Source of the DNA: Methylobacterium durans
Lineage (GTDB): Bacteria; Pseudomonadota; Alphaproteobacteria; Rhizobiales; Beijerinckiaceae
Assembly (NCBI RefSeq): GCF_003173715.1
Contig: NZ_CP029550.1
Span: forward strand, 5,069,501 to 5,133,500
Direction of reading: 5' to 3'
Length of the DNA: 64,000 nt
The notes under the pieces were generated by a model. It did not search any database. It was not told where the DNA came from and worked only from the letters and a program-made list of their open reading frames with translations. Of this stretch, positions 44,988 to 55,966 are shown in pieces (position 1 is the first letter of the stretch; each line of letters starts with the position of its first letter). Both the position numbers and the translations under genes were made by a program.

Positions 44988-45281
44988 ATGGGATCGCCTC
45001 CGACACCCCCGCTCACGGACCGTCAGTTCGCCCGAATCGCCCGCGCCCTCGCGGAGCCGCGGCGCTACGAGATCCTGAAGCAGGTCGGCCTCACGGGCGG
45101 ATCGTGCCCCTGCGGCAGCCTGCACGAGAGCCAGAACGTCAGCGCGGCGACCCTCTCCCACCACGTCAAGGAACTCGAGACCGCCGGCCTCATCGAGATC
45201 CGGCGCGAGGGCAAGTTCGCCAGCCTGGTGCTGCAGCGTGATATCCTGAGCGCCTATCTGGCCCGGCTGGCGGAGATCTGA
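44988..45281 (+). CDS. ArsR-family transcriptional regulator
   Basis: 97 residues. Winged-helix with [26 protein letters not shown] (helix 1-2), [26 protein letters not shown] (recognition helix plus wing) and [15 protein letters not shown] possible ligand site is CPCG at the loop after helix 2. It directly precedes an SDR gene with only 85 bases between, an arrangement commonly seen where the ArsR factor represses the SDR. ATG 44988 is chosen because the longer frame has low-complexity sequence. Confidence 0.9.
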   Translation: MGSPPTPPLTDRQFARIARALAEPRRYEILKQVGLTGGSCPCGSLHESQNVSAATLSHHVKELETAGLIEIRREGKFASLVLQRDILSAYLARLAEI

Positions 45282-45317
45282 GCCGGGCCCTCCGCGTGCC
45301 GATTCGCACACGCAACA

Positions 45318-45343
45318 CTTCGATGATCATCTAAATGTCGAAG
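45318..45343. promoter_or_regulatory. Palindromic site between arsR-like gene and SDR gene
   Basis: CTTCGA (45318-45323) and TCGAAG (45338-45343) form an outer dyad; inside it lies a perfect 10-base palindrome, GATGATCATC (45322-45331). Located 24-49 bases before the SDR start. Size and place fit an ArsR-family operator. Confidence 0.6.
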
Positions 45344-45366
45344 AGAGGGGCGGCAGGAGACGAGTC

Positions 45367-46116
45367 ATGGCGAGATTGCAGGGCAAGGTGGCGGTGGTCA
45401 CGGGCGCCTCGAAGGGCATCGGCGCGGAGATCGCGCGGGCGCTGGCGGCCGAAGGGGCTGCCGTCGTCGTGAACTACGCCACGAGCGCGGAGGGCGCGGA
45501 GCGCGTCGTTCGCGCGGTCGAGGAGCGGGGAGGGCGGGCCGTCGCGATCCGCGCCGACGTCGCGCGAGCCGCGGAGGTCGAGCACCTGTTCGCGGAGACG
45601 AAGCGCGTCTTCGGCCCCGTCGACATCCTCGTGAACAACGCCGGCATCTACCGCTTCGCCCCGATCGAAGCGTTCAGCGAGGAGGAGTACCGCCGGCAGT
45701 TCGACACGAACGTGCTCGGGCTCCTCCTCGCGACGCAGCAGGCGGTGGGGCAGTTCGGCCCCGAGGGCGGCAGCGTGATCAATATCGGCTCCGCGGCGAC
45801 CGCGCTCGCCCCGCCGGCGACCGCCGTCTACACGGCCACGAAGGCGGCGGTGGCCGCGATCACGCAGGTTCTCGCCAAGGAACTCGGGCCGCGCCGGATC
45901 CGGGTGAACACGATCTCGCCCGGCGGCGTCGAGACCGAGGGCGTCCACACGCTGGGGCTGATCGGCTCGGACATGGAGCGCGACATGGTGGCGAGGACGC
46001 CGCTCGGCCGGATGGGTCAGCCGGAGGACATCGCGGCGCTCGCGGTCTTCCTCGCCTCGCCCGAATCCCGGTGGATCACCGGCGAGGACATCCTGGCCTC
46101 GGGCGGCCTCCGCTAG
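45367..46116 (+). CDS. Short-chain dehydrogenase/reductase (FabG/glucose-1-dehydrogenase type)
   Basis: 249 residues. Cofactor motif TGASKGIGAEIA, NNAG in DILVNNAGIY, catalytic Ser in NIGSAATA and Y-x-x-x-K in YTATKAA, followed by SPGGVETEG and a C-terminal LASPESRWITGEDILASGG. A cytoplasmic NAD(P)H-dependent oxidoreductase; substrate not determinable. Regulated probably by the ArsR protein encoded just upstream. Confidence 0.93.
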   Translation: MARLQGKVAVVTGASKGIGAEIARALAAEGAAVVVNYATSAEGAERVVRAVEERGGRAVAIRADVARAAEVEHLFAETKRVFGPVDILVNNAGIYRFAPIEAFSEEEYRRQFDTNVLGLLLATQQAVGQFGPEGGSVINIGSAATALAPPATAVYTATKAAVAAITQVLAKELGPRRIRVNTISPGGVETEGVHTLGLIGSDMERDMVARTPLGRMGQPEDIAALAVFLASPESRWITGEDILASGGLR

Positions 46117-46190
46117 GCGCTGCCGATCCGGGACCGCGGCAGCCCGAACGGGAAGGGGCGCGCCGCGGCGCCGGGCCGGATGGGGGCGCG

Positions 46191-46673
46191 TCAGGCAGCC
46201 CTGGCGCGATCCTGCGGGGCGCGCCCGGTCGAAGCGCCCGGCAGGTCGATGATCTGCATCTGCGCGAGGGCCGGGGCGGGGGCTTGCGCCGTCACTTCGC
46301 CAGTCATTTGGGCAGTGGCCTGAGCAGGGTCCCGGGCAGGCGCCTCGGCCGACGCCGCTGTCTCGCCCGAGCCGATGTCGGTCTCCGCCGTCTCGATGCG
46401 GGCATGCGCGAACAGGGCCGCGCCGACCTCCGCCCCGGCGGCCTTGATCAGCGCCGCCTCGCCGCAGGTGGCGGCGAGGCGCACACCGAGATGGTGCAGG
46501 CGCTCCCGCTCCACGCAATAGGCCGCGATCCGGGCGCGGCCGTATTCCGGCATGTGGGCGACGAGGCGCGCGAAGTCGGTCGCGTCGGCGCGGTAGAGCG
46601 CCGCGATCAGCTCGACCGGGATCGGGTATCGCGCGAGCGCCGTGGCTGTCGGTCGGAGCGGTGTGGGTGCCAT
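46191..46673 (-). CDS. Hypothetical protein, helical N-terminus and Ala/Pro-rich tail
   Basis: 160 residues. The first 95 residues form a helical region (PIPVELIAALYRADATDFARLVAHMPEYGRARIAAYCVERERLHHLGVRLAATCGEAALI in pieces), the rest is Ala/Thr/Gln/Pro-rich, probably disordered (repeated AQ-x-x-A-x units). No known domain. The promoter is shared with divergent rnhA. Confidence 0.6.
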   Translation of the reverse strand: MAPTPLRPTATALARYPIPVELIAALYRADATDFARLVAHMPEYGRARIAAYCVERERLHHLGVRLAATCGEAALIKAAGAEVGAALFAHARIETAETDIGSGETAASAEAPARDPAQATAQMTGEVTAQAPAPALAQMQIIDLPGASTGRAPQDRARAA

Positions 46674-46834
46674 CGTGATCCGAATCCCCTGCGGATGGGG
46701 AAGGATTGGTTCACGATGGTTAACGAAGGGTTGCGGGCCCGCTCGCGGGAAGGCCGCGGGACCGACGGCATCAACCATTCGTTTCCCACCTCCGGCTAGC
46801 AAGGGACGGCCCCGCACCCGAAGGACCCGCCGCC

Positions 46835-47530
46835 ATGCGAACCGTTGTCTATGCCGATGGGGGCTGCGACCCCAATCCCGGCCCCGGCGGCTGGGGGGTC
46901 GTGATCTCGGCCCCGGACGGAGCCCTCGAACTCTGCGGCGGCGAGGCCGGAACCACCAACAACCGGATGGAGCTGACGGCGGCCATCCGGGCGCTCGAGC
47001 ATTTCCCCGAGGGCGCTCCGATCGAGATGCGCTGCGACAGCCAGTACGTGATCAAGTCCGTCACCGAGTGGATGCGCGGCTGGAAGGCGAAGGGCTGGCG
47101 CACGACCACCGGCGAGGTGAAGAACGTCGACCTGATGAAGCGCCTCGACGAGCTCGCCGGCCGCCGCGACGTGCGCTGGACCTGGGTGCGCGGCCATGCC
47201 GGCGACCCGCTGAACGAGCGCGCCGATCGCCTGGCCGCGCAGGGACGCCGCGAGGCGCGCGGCCTGCCGCGGCAAGCCGTCCCGCAAGCCGTCCCGCAAG
47301 CCGCCCCGCTCCCGCCGCCCGCGCCGGGTGCCGCGGCGGGCGCGGGCCGCACGGCCCCGGTGCAGATCGAACTCGGGCTCGGGCTCGAGGTGGCGCGCGC
47401 TGCCAAGCGGGCCGGCACCACCCCCTCGGCCCTCGTCGAGGAGGCGGTGAGGCTCGTTCTGGCGCTCGGCCCCGAGGAGACAGCCCGATTGCAGGCGCAG
47501 TTCACGCCCCGGCCGACCCGCGCGGCCTGA
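46835..47530 (+). CDS. rnhA: Ribonuclease HI with C-terminal ribbon-helix-helix-like tail
   Basis: 231 residues; the standard enzyme is about 150. Active-site residues D8, E46, D68 and D131, and H121 in the flexible loop, are all present (YADGGCDPNPG, NRMELTA, RCDSQYV, RGHAGDPLNERADRLA). It cuts RNA of RNA-DNA hybrids. After residue 140 comes a Pro/Ala linker with repeated QAVP units, then residues 175-212 (PVQIELGLGLEVARAAKRAG, TTPSALVEEAVRLVLAL), which resemble a ribbon-helix-helix/CopG DNA-binding unit. That suggests a self-encoded nucleic-acid-binding tail. Confidence 0.93.
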   Translation: MRTVVYADGGCDPNPGPGGWGVVISAPDGALELCGGEAGTTNNRMELTAAIRALEHFPEGAPIEMRCDSQYVIKSVTEWMRGWKAKGWRTTTGEVKNVDLMKRLDELAGRRDVRWTWVRGHAGDPLNERADRLAAQGRREARGLPRQAVPQAVPQAAPLPPPAPGAAAGAGRTAPVQIELGLGLEVARAAKRAGTTPSALVEEAVRLVLALGPEETARLQAQFTPRPTRAA

Positions 47531-47551
47531 GCGGGCCGGCGCGGGACGACC

Positions 47552-48064
47552 CTACTGGGCCGGCAGGCGCCCGTCCGGCGTGTACCGGTCGATCGCCTGC
47601 GGCAGGTCGCGGGAGAGGCGCGCGAGGAGATCCTCCCGCGACAGCCCGGTCCGCTGCGTGAGCGTGGCCAGCACGTCGGGGCCGATCGCGGTCTCGAGCT
47701 GCTGCGGGCTGATCTCCTCGTTCGGGCCGCTATTCACCCAGGATTGGGCCGCGGAGCCGTGCCCGGCCTGCTGGAAGCGCTCCAGCATCTCGCCGAGGCC
47801 GCTGTGCAGGAAGCCGCCCGCGCCGCCGGCGCCCGCATGGCCCGCGAGGCTGCCGAGGAGGCCGCCGAGGCCACCAGCCAGGCCGCCGCTCAGGGCGCCG
47901 CCGGCGCCGGCACCCGGGCCGGCCTGTCCGCCGGCCGCGCCGGCAGGGGCGGGGTCGGGCTGCCCGCGTCCGCCGAGAAACTCGGCGATCTTGTCCCGGT
48001 TCTGGTAGCCGGCCAGGGCGAGGAGGCCCAGGAGGGCCGTCATCGAGGGATATCCGTCACTCAT
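47552..48064 (-). CDS. YidB family protein (DUF937)
   Basis: 170 residues; GGAGG precedes the ATG at 48064. It has the YidB layout: short helix ([16 protein letters not shown]), Gly/Ala-rich stretch (about 45-85), and a C-terminal DUF937 helical part ([52 protein letters not shown] in pieces). YidB proteins are widespread, function not established. The convergent neighbour is rnhA. Confidence 0.87.
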   Translation of the reverse strand: MSDGYPSMTALLGLLALAGYQNRDKIAEFLGGRGQPDPAPAGAAGGQAGPGAGAGGALSGGLAGGLGGLLGSLAGHAGAGGAGGFLHSGLGEMLERFQQAGHGSAAQSWVNSGPNEEISPQQLETAIGPDVLATLTQRTGLSREDLLARLSRDLPQAIDRYTPDGRLPAQ

Positions 48065-48122
48065 CGTCAACCTCCGGTTGCCGAGCGAGCCCGATTCAGG
48101 CGCCGATCGGGCGGCGAGGATA

Positions 48123-49571
48123 TCACACGGCGACGAGATCCTCCCGCTCGCGGGCCTGTTCGAGGGCGAGCGGCAGGGTGATGGTGAAGCGCGTGCCGGT
48201 GCCGGCCCCGCTCGCGAGCTCGATCCGTCCCTGCAGCCGGGAGACGACGAGGTTGAAGACGATGTGCAGGCCGAGGCCCGTGCTGCCCTGGTCGCGCCGC
48301 GTCGTGAAGAAGGGCTCGAACACCTTCTGGAGGTGGTCGGCCGGGATGCCGAGGCCGTCGTCGCTGAAGACGAGGCGCAGGCCGCTCTCGTCGAGGCGCG
48401 ACACGGTGAGGTCGAGGTGGCCGGTCCGTCCCTCGGGGTAGGCGTGGATGACGGCGTTGAGGGCGAGGTTGCTGATCACCTGCGCGAGCGCGCCCGGATA
48501 GGAATCGAGGACGATCCCGTCCTCGCACTGGATCCGCATCTCGTGGCCCTTCCGGCGCAGCAGGGGCCCGAGGGTGCTCATCAGCTCCCGCAGCCAGGGC
48601 CCCAGCGCGAAGGCGCGCCGCTCCTCGTTGGCCTGATCGACCGCCACCTGCTTGAAGCTGGTGACGAGGTCGGCCGCCCGGGTGAGGTTCGAGAACAGGA
48701 GGCCCATCCCCTCCCGGAGCCGCGCGATGGCCAGCGTGAGGTCCGACCGGCGGACCTGCCCCGATTCGATGGTCCGCACGAACTGCTTCAGGTCGCCCTC
48801 GACCGCCGTCGAGGTGGTCAGCGCCAGTCCCAGCGGCGTGTTGATCTCGTGGGCGACGCCGGCCACGAGCTGTCCGAGCGAGGCGAGCTTCTCGGCCTGG
48901 ACGAGATGGGCCTGGGCATCGCGCAATTCGGCGAGCGCCGCCTCGGAGCGCTCCTTCTCGCGGCGCAGGGCCCGCTCCGTCTGGAACTGGCGCCGGGCCC
49001 GGAATTCCCGCGCGCCGACGGCGTAGAGCGAGAGGGCGTAGGCCATGCCGATCTCGAAATTGTTCACGAAGCGCATGCCCGCCCGCTCGTGGACGGCGAA
49101 GGACTCGCACAGGGCGAAGCAGGTCCAGGTCAGGACGCAGAAGATCGCGAGCGAGGTCAGCCGGAGCGGCAGCAGCGTCGAGACGAACAGGATGACGATG
49201 ATCATCCCCGCGGCCGCATGCTCGAAGCCGGGTTCGAGCTGGAGGTAGATCAGGCTGAGCACGCAGCCCGGCACGGCGCAGTAGGCGAGGTAGATCGACT
49301 CCGCCGAGCCCTGCGCGGGCCGCGACCCCAGCGCGGCCGTGAGCGGCAGCAGCACGAGACCGGCGACCGCGAGCCGGATCGCCAGGGTCGTGGTCCAGGC
49401 GGCGGGATCGAGGATCCAGTCCCAGACCGCGAAGGCGCAGTAGACGAAGGCGCCGAGCAGCATCGCGGCCCGCGTGCGGCCGAGATCGTCGAGGGTGAAA
49501 TGCCGGACGAAGTCGCGCTCGTCGGCGGGCTGCTCGAACCGCAGGCCGAGCTGGATCAGTGGCTTGTGCAT
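48123..49571 (-). CDS. Membrane sensor histidine kinase
   Basis: 482 residues from ATG 49571. Five or six membrane helices (residues 35-185, for example [17 protein letters not shown] and [18 protein letters not shown]) form the sensing part. Then coiled region and dimerisation domain with the phosphoacceptor His in [14 protein letters not shown], and the ATPase: [13 protein letters not shown] (N box), SDDGLGIP (G1), [20 protein letters not shown] (F/G2). No response regulator is next to it, so it is an orphan kinase. GTG 49574 is the alternative start. Confidence 0.9.
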   Translation of the reverse strand: MHKPLIQLGLRFEQPADERDFVRHFTLDDLGRTRAAMLLGAFVYCAFAVWDWILDPAAWTTTLAIRLAVAGLVLLPLTAALGSRPAQGSAESIYLAYCAVPGCVLSLIYLQLEPGFEHAAAGMIIVILFVSTLLPLRLTSLAIFCVLTWTCFALCESFAVHERAGMRFVNNFEIGMAYALSLYAVGAREFRARRQFQTERALRREKERSEAALAELRDAQAHLVQAEKLASLGQLVAGVAHEINTPLGLALTTSTAVEGDLKQFVRTIESGQVRRSDLTLAIARLREGMGLLFSNLTRAADLVTSFKQVAVDQANEERRAFALGPWLRELMSTLGPLLRRKGHEMRIQCEDGIVLDSYPGALAQVISNLALNAVIHAYPEGRTGHLDLTVSRLDESGLRLVFSDDGLGIPADHLQKVFEPFFTTRRDQGSTGLGLHIVFNLVVSRLQGRIELASGAGTGTRFTITLPLALEQAREREDLVAV

Positions 49572-49777
49572 CACGCGGGCGACGCTCGCTTCACGGAGGC
49601 GCGCAGGGTCGAACGGCGCGGCCCCTTCCGCGAAACATGCGCCGGGGCCGTCGTCAATCCGGGCGCGCCCGGAGCGCGGGCCCTCTCCGGCTCATTCCCC
49701 CGCGCGATCCTTCCGGGCGAGGAGGCGCCGGGCCCGGCGCAGGTGCGGCGCGTCGAGCATCCGGCCGTCCCGCCCGA

Positions 49778-50568
49778 TCACGCCCGCCCCGGGGCGGCCG
49801 CGAAGGCGGCGACCACCGCCCGCGCCTCGGCGAGGTCTTCGTCGGAGGGCGTGAAGGCGGCGTTGATCACCGGAACCTGGGCAGGATGGATGGCGAGCTT
49901 TCCGCAGAACCCGTCCCGGCGCGCATCCCGGCATTCCCGCTCGAGGGCGGCGGGATCGCGGTAGCCGAGATGGACGGTGTCGATCGCGTCGACCTGCGCC
50001 GCGGCCGCCGCCAGCAGGGTGAGGTCGCGCGCGAGACGGTACGGCCCCGTCCAGGCCCCGGCCGCGTCGCGGTTCGCCTCGGCGCCGAGATCGGCGGAGA
50101 GGTCCTCCGCCCCCCAGGTGAGGCCGCACAGGCGCGGATTGCCCGCGGGCGGCTTCAGGAGCGCCAGCACCGCCCACGCCGTCTCGGTGGCGATCGGCAG
50201 GATCCGCGTCGCGCCGGCGGGAAGGCCGATCACCGCCTCGTGCACCGCGAGCCGCGCGCCGAGGGCGTCGATATCCGGGCCGCAGACGGCCTTCGGCAGG
50301 ACGATCCCGTCCGGACGGGCCGGCATGACGGAAGCGAGGTCGTCGTCGGTCAGGCCGGTGTCGAGCCCGTTGACGCGCACGAAAAGCCTCGGCCCCCGGC
50401 GCGGTCGCGGAGGCGGGCGATCGACGCGGCGGCTTGATCGCGCGCCGCCGGCTTCCCCCCGGCGGCGACCGAGTCCTCCAGATCGAGGATGAGGGCGTCG
50501 GCGCCGCTCTCCAGCGCCCTCTCGACCTTGCGCGGCGCATCCGCGGGGACGAACAGCAGCGCGCGCAT
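49778..50568 (-). pseudogene. CitE/HpcH-type CoA-ester lyase, split by a one-base frameshift
   Basis: ATG 50568 starts ALLFVPADAPRKVERALESGADALILDLEDSV, a malyl/citramalyl/citrate lyase beta family beginning. After ARLRDRAGG the frame breaks; one extra C/G in the GGCCCCC stretch at 50391-50397 restores PRLFVRVNGLDTG and the rest (IVLPKAV, TETAWAV, CGLTWGAEDLSADLGAE, HPAQVPVINAAFTPSDEDLA). Catalytic Glu, Arg, Glu and Asp are in EDSV, VRVN, TETA and GAED. It cleaves or forms a hydroxyacyl-CoA ester. In this operon it would take the place of HMG-CoA lyase or cleave the product of the MaoC hydratase. About 262 residues if joined. Confidence 0.85.
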
Positions 50569-50570
50569 CC

Positions 50571-51073
50571 TCAGCCTTCCCCTGCGGCGGCCGACCGCCG
50601 CCGCATGAAGGCCTGCCGGCGGCACTCGGCGACGAGGACGTCGTCCTGCCGGTAGGCCCGGTGGATGAAATCGACGATGCCCGCATCCGGCCGCGAGCGC
50701 GAGGGGCGCTTTCCCGCCACCTCCGTCGTGACGCGGATCGTGTCGCCCTCGAAGAGGGGGAGGGGAAGCGCACGTCGGTCATGCCGAGATTGGCGATCGT
50801 GGTGCCCAGGGTCAGGTCGTTGACCGAGATGCCGATCATCAGGCCGAGGGTGAACAGCGAGTTCATCAGCGGCCGGCCCCACTCGGTCTCGTGGGCGCAG
50901 AAATGCGCGTCGATGTGGAGGGGCTGCGGGTTCAGGGTCATGTTCGAGAACAGCATGTTGTCCATCTGCGTCACGGTGCGGGTGAGGCGATGGGCCACCA
51001 GCGCGCCGATTGCGAAATCCTCGTAATAGAGGCCGCCGCGGGGATGGGGCGGGGGAGAGGGCCGGCCGGTCAT
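50571..51073 (-). pseudogene. MaoC-like (R)-hydratase, split by a one-base frameshift
   Basis: ATG 51073 overlaps the mccA stop (ATGA). The hot-dog fold and active-site motif are visible: GLYYEDFAIGALVAHRLTRTV, then LNPQPLHIDAHF (Asp/His catalytic pair), WGRPLMNSLFTLGLM. After GMTDVRFP the frame changes; one extra G in the run of four at 50762-50765 restores LPLFEGDTIRVTTEV and the end AFMRRR. Joined length about 167 residues. MaoC hydratases add water to enoyl-CoA; here the substrate is presumably 3-methylglutaconyl-CoA or a C5 mesaconyl/itaconyl-type CoA ester. Confidence 0.85.
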
Positions 51074-53045
51074 TCGGATGCCTCGGGTGCCAGGGTGAAC
51101 AGGAGGGCGCCCTCCGCGACCTGCAGGCCGGCCCGGGCCGCCACCGAGACGATCGTGCCGGCGGCCGGCGCCGTCAGCGCGTGCTCCATCTTCATGGATT
51201 CGATGAGGCCGAGGCGCTGCCCCCGCCCGACGCGGTCGCCCGGCGCCACGTGGACGGCGACGATCCGGCCGTGCATCGGCGCGGCGATGCCGCCGCCCCC
51301 GGCCTCCCGCTCGGGCGCGGCCTCGGCCTCGTCGAGCGCGTCGAGGCGCCATTGCCGGCCGTCCCGGAGGACGAGGACGCCGCCCTCGGCCGGCACGATT
51401 GCGATGCGGTCCCCGCCGGACCCGGATGCCGGCTCCCCGCGATACAGGATCTCCGGCTCGCCCCCGGCTCCCGGCTCCGGCCAGACGAGGGTGACCGCGT
51501 CGCGGCGCCCGTCGATGGCGAGCGGCCAGACCTGCACCCGCGCCGCGCCGAGCTGGAAGCCGTCGGCGACGTCCCAGGGCGAGGTTCCGGCCGCCGGCGG
51601 TTGTCCGGAGGCGAGCAGCGCCAGGACGCCCCGTCGCAGGCAGCCCGCATCGATGCCCGGCGCGGATTCGACGAGCGCGGCATGATCGCGATCTACGTAT
51701 CCGGTGTCGGTTCGTGATCGCTCGAAGGCCTCCGACGTGATCAGTCGCCGGAGGAAGCCGAGGTTCGTCCGGGGCCCGGCGACCAGCGTCCCGTCGAGGG
51801 CCACCCGCAGGCGCGCGGCGGCCTCCGCCCGCGTCCGTCCATGCGCGATCAGCTTGGCGATCAGGGGGTCGTAGAAGGGCGTGACGCCGTCGCCCTCCCG
51901 GACGCCCGTGTCGACCCGCACGCCCTCCGGCTCGGCCAGTCGCAGGGCGTGCAGCCGCCCCGTCGAGGGCCGGAAATCCGCCTGCGGATCCTCGGCATAG
52001 AGCCGCGCCTCGATGGCGTGCCCCCGGATCCGGACCGCCCCTTGGGCGTGGGGAAGCGGCTCGCCGGCCGCGACCCGGAACTGCCAATCGACGAGGTCGA
52101 GCCCCGTGATCGCCTCCGTGACCGGGTGCTCGACCTGGAGGCGGGTGTTCATCTCCATGAACCAGAACCCGTCCGGCCGCAGATCCCCGGTCGCGATGAA
52201 CTCGACCGTCCCGGCCCCGACATAGCCGACCGCGCGGGCGGCCTCGACCGCGGCCCGGCCCATCGCCGCGCGCGTCTCGGGCGTCATGCCGGGCGCGGGC
52301 GCCTCCTCGACGATCTTCTGGTGCCGGCGCTGCAGCGAGCAGTCGCGCTCGAACAGGTGGATCGCGCCGCCGGACGCGTCGCAGAAGACCTGAACCTCGA
52401 TGTGGCGCGGGCTCGGCACGCAACGCTCGATCAGCACGCGGGCGTTTCCGAAGGCGCTCTCGGCCTCGCGGCGGGCAGATTCCAGGGCATCCGCGAACGC
52501 ATCCGGCACGTCGACCCGCCGGATGCCCTTGCCGCCGCCGCCGGCCACCGCCTTGATCAGGACCGGGTAGCCGACGGCGTCGGCCTGCGCCCGCAGGAAC
52601 GCGTCCTCCTGCCGCTCCCCCTGATAGCCCGGGATGACCGGGACCCCGGCCGCGGCGACGAGATCCTTGGCGCGGTCCTTGAGGCCCATCGCCCGAATCG
52701 CCGACGCCGGCGGCCCGACGAACACGATCCCGGCCCGGGCGCAGGCCTCGGCGAGTTCGGGCTGCTCGGACAGGAAGCCGTATCCGGGGTGGAGGCAAGC
52801 GACGCCGGCCCGCCGCGCGGTCTCCACGATGCGGTCGCGCTGGAGGTAGGATTCCGCCGCCGGCGCGGGGCCGATCAGGTGGGCCTCGTCGGCCATCGCC
52901 ACGTGGAGCGCGTCGCGGTCGGCCTCGGAATAGACGGCGACGATCCGCATGCCGCGGCGCCGCGCCGTCCGCGCGATCCGGCAGGCGATCTCGCCGCGAT
53001 TGGCGATCAGGACGGAGGCGAGGCGCTGGCTGCTCACGTCCAGCC

Positions 53046-53049
<4 letters not shown>
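51070..53049 (-). CDS. liuD: 3-methylcrotonyl-CoA carboxylase alpha (biotin carboxylase/BCCP) subunit
   Basis: About 659 residues, start GTG 53049 (overlapping the mccB stop as GTGA; GTG 53037 is alternative). Domains: biotin carboxylase ([35 protein letters not shown]-grasp loop, [24 protein letters not shown]), then linker domain, and biotinyl carrier with ESMKMEHAL (biotinyl-Lys) about 45 residues from the C-terminus. Combined with MccB it carboxylates 3-methylcrotonyl-CoA in leucine degradation. Length fits MCC alpha better than propionyl or acetyl-CoA carboxylases; position between liu genes supports the name. Confidence 0.92.
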
Positions 53050-54652
<1,603 letters not shown>

Positions 54653-54660
54653 CCGACGCC

Positions 54661-55836
54661 TCAGGCCGAGGCTCTGGCGAACAGCTCGCGCCCGATCAGC
54701 ATCCGGCGGATCTCGCTCGTTCCGGCGCCGATCTCGTAGAGCTTGGCATCTCGCAGGAGGCGGCCCGCCGCGTAGTCGTTCGTGTAGCCGTTGCCGCCAA
54801 GGAGCTGGATGGCGTCGAGCGCGCAGCGCGTCGCCCGCTCGGCCGCGAACAGGATCGCCCCGGCCGCATCCTCCCGCGTCGTCTCGCCCCGGTCGCAGGC
54901 CCGCGCCACCGCGTAGACGTAGGCCCGCGCGGCGTTGGCCTGAACGTACAGGTCGGCGAGCTTCCCCTGCACGAGCTGGAACGTCCCGATCGGCCGGCCG
55001 AACTGCCGGCGGTCGCGGACATAGGGCATCACCACGTCGAGGCAGGCCTGGAGGATGCCGAGCGGCCCGGCCGCCAGCACGACGCGCTCGTAATCGAGAC
55101 CCGACATCAGCACGCCGACGCCTCCGCCCACCGCGCCGAGCACGTTCTCCTCGGGCACACGGCAATCCTCGAAGATCAGCTCGCAGGTGTCCGAACCGCG
55201 CATCCCGAGCTTGTCGAGCTTCGCGCCGGTGGAGAAGCCGGCGAAGCCCCGTTCCACGAGGAAGGCCGTGATGCCCTTCGGGCCCGCGCCCGGATCGGTC
55301 TTGGCGTAGACCACGAACGTCTCGGCGACGGGGCCGTTCGTGATCCACATCTTAGATCCGTTCAGCCGGTACTGGTCGCCGTGCTTCTCGGCCCGGGTGC
55401 GCATGCCGACGACGTCCGACCCGGCCTCATGCTCGGACATGGCGAGGGCGCCCACCACCTCCCCCGCGACGAGCGGCGGCAGGTAGCGGCGCTTCTGCGC
55501 GAGCGAGCCGTTGCGCCGGATCTGGTTGATGCAGAGATTTGCGTGCGCGCCGTAGGAGAGGCCGACGGAGCCGGAGGCGCGCGACACCTCCTCCATCGCG
55601 ACGCAATGCTCGAGATAGCCGAGCCCGAGCCCGCCGAACGCCTCCTCGACCGTGATGCCGTGCAGGCCGAGCGCGCCCATCTCGGGCCAGAGATCGCGCG
55701 GGAAGGCATTGCTCCGGTCGATCTCGTCGGCGCGCGGCGCGATCCGGCTGCGGGCGAAGCTCCGGACGCTGTCGCGGACCGCATCTGCGGCCTCGCCCAA
55801 GCCGAAATCGAACTCGCGCGCGGTGTCGGGAAACAT
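54661..55836 (-). CDS. liuA: Isovaleryl-CoA dehydrogenase
   Basis: 391 residues of the acyl-CoA dehydrogenase family. Flavin and substrate segments: [47 protein letters not shown], and [36 protein letters not shown] at the end. The catalytic Glu is in the isovaleryl-specific place, [15 protein letters not shown] (position 254 in the human enzyme). It makes 3-methylcrotonyl-CoA, the substrate of the carboxylase encoded next. First gene of the operon. Confidence 0.93.
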   Translation of the reverse strand: MFPDTAREFDFGLGEAADAVRDSVRSFARSRIAPRADEIDRSNAFPRDLWPEMGALGLHGITVEEAFGGLGLGYLEHCVAMEEVSRASGSVGLSYGAHANLCINQIRRNGSLAQKRRYLPPLVAGEVVGALAMSEHEAGSDVVGMRTRAEKHGDQYRLNGSKMWITNGPVAETFVVYAKTDPGAGPKGITAFLVERGFAGFSTGAKLDKLGMRGSDTCELIFEDCRVPEENVLGAVGGGVGVLMSGLDYERVVLAAGPLGILQACLDVVMPYVRDRRQFGRPIGTFQLVQGKLADLYVQANAARAYVYAVARACDRGETTREDAAGAILFAAERATRCALDAIQLLGGNGYTNDYAAGRLLRDAKLYEIGAGTSEIRRMLIGRELFARASA

Positions 55837-55861
55837 CGCTCAGCCCTCGGCAAAGATTTCT

Positions 55862-55881
55862 CGAACTATACGCCCAGTTCG
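55862..55881. promoter_or_regulatory. CGAACT-N8-AGTTCG inverted repeat, divergent liu/acyl-CoA synthetase promoter region
   Basis: A 6-base dyad with 8-base spacer located in the 130-base gap between isovaleryl-CoA dehydrogenase and the acyl-CoA synthetase, starting 26 bases from the liuA start. A natural place for an operator; no MerR (LiuR) or TetR gene is seen in the window. Assignment tentative. Confidence 0.4.
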
Positions 55882-55966
55882 CCGCGAAGGAGCTATCGTC
55901 TCGTGGCAGGATTCTGCAGCGACGCACCGGAAACCGCGCGAGCCCCGTGTGGCGAGGGAGACGGCG

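Noticed and set aside
47270..47310. Short DNA repeat encoding QAVP units as a mobile repeat
   Set aside because: Three imperfect units inside the RNase HI linker are better explained as a simple coding repeat.
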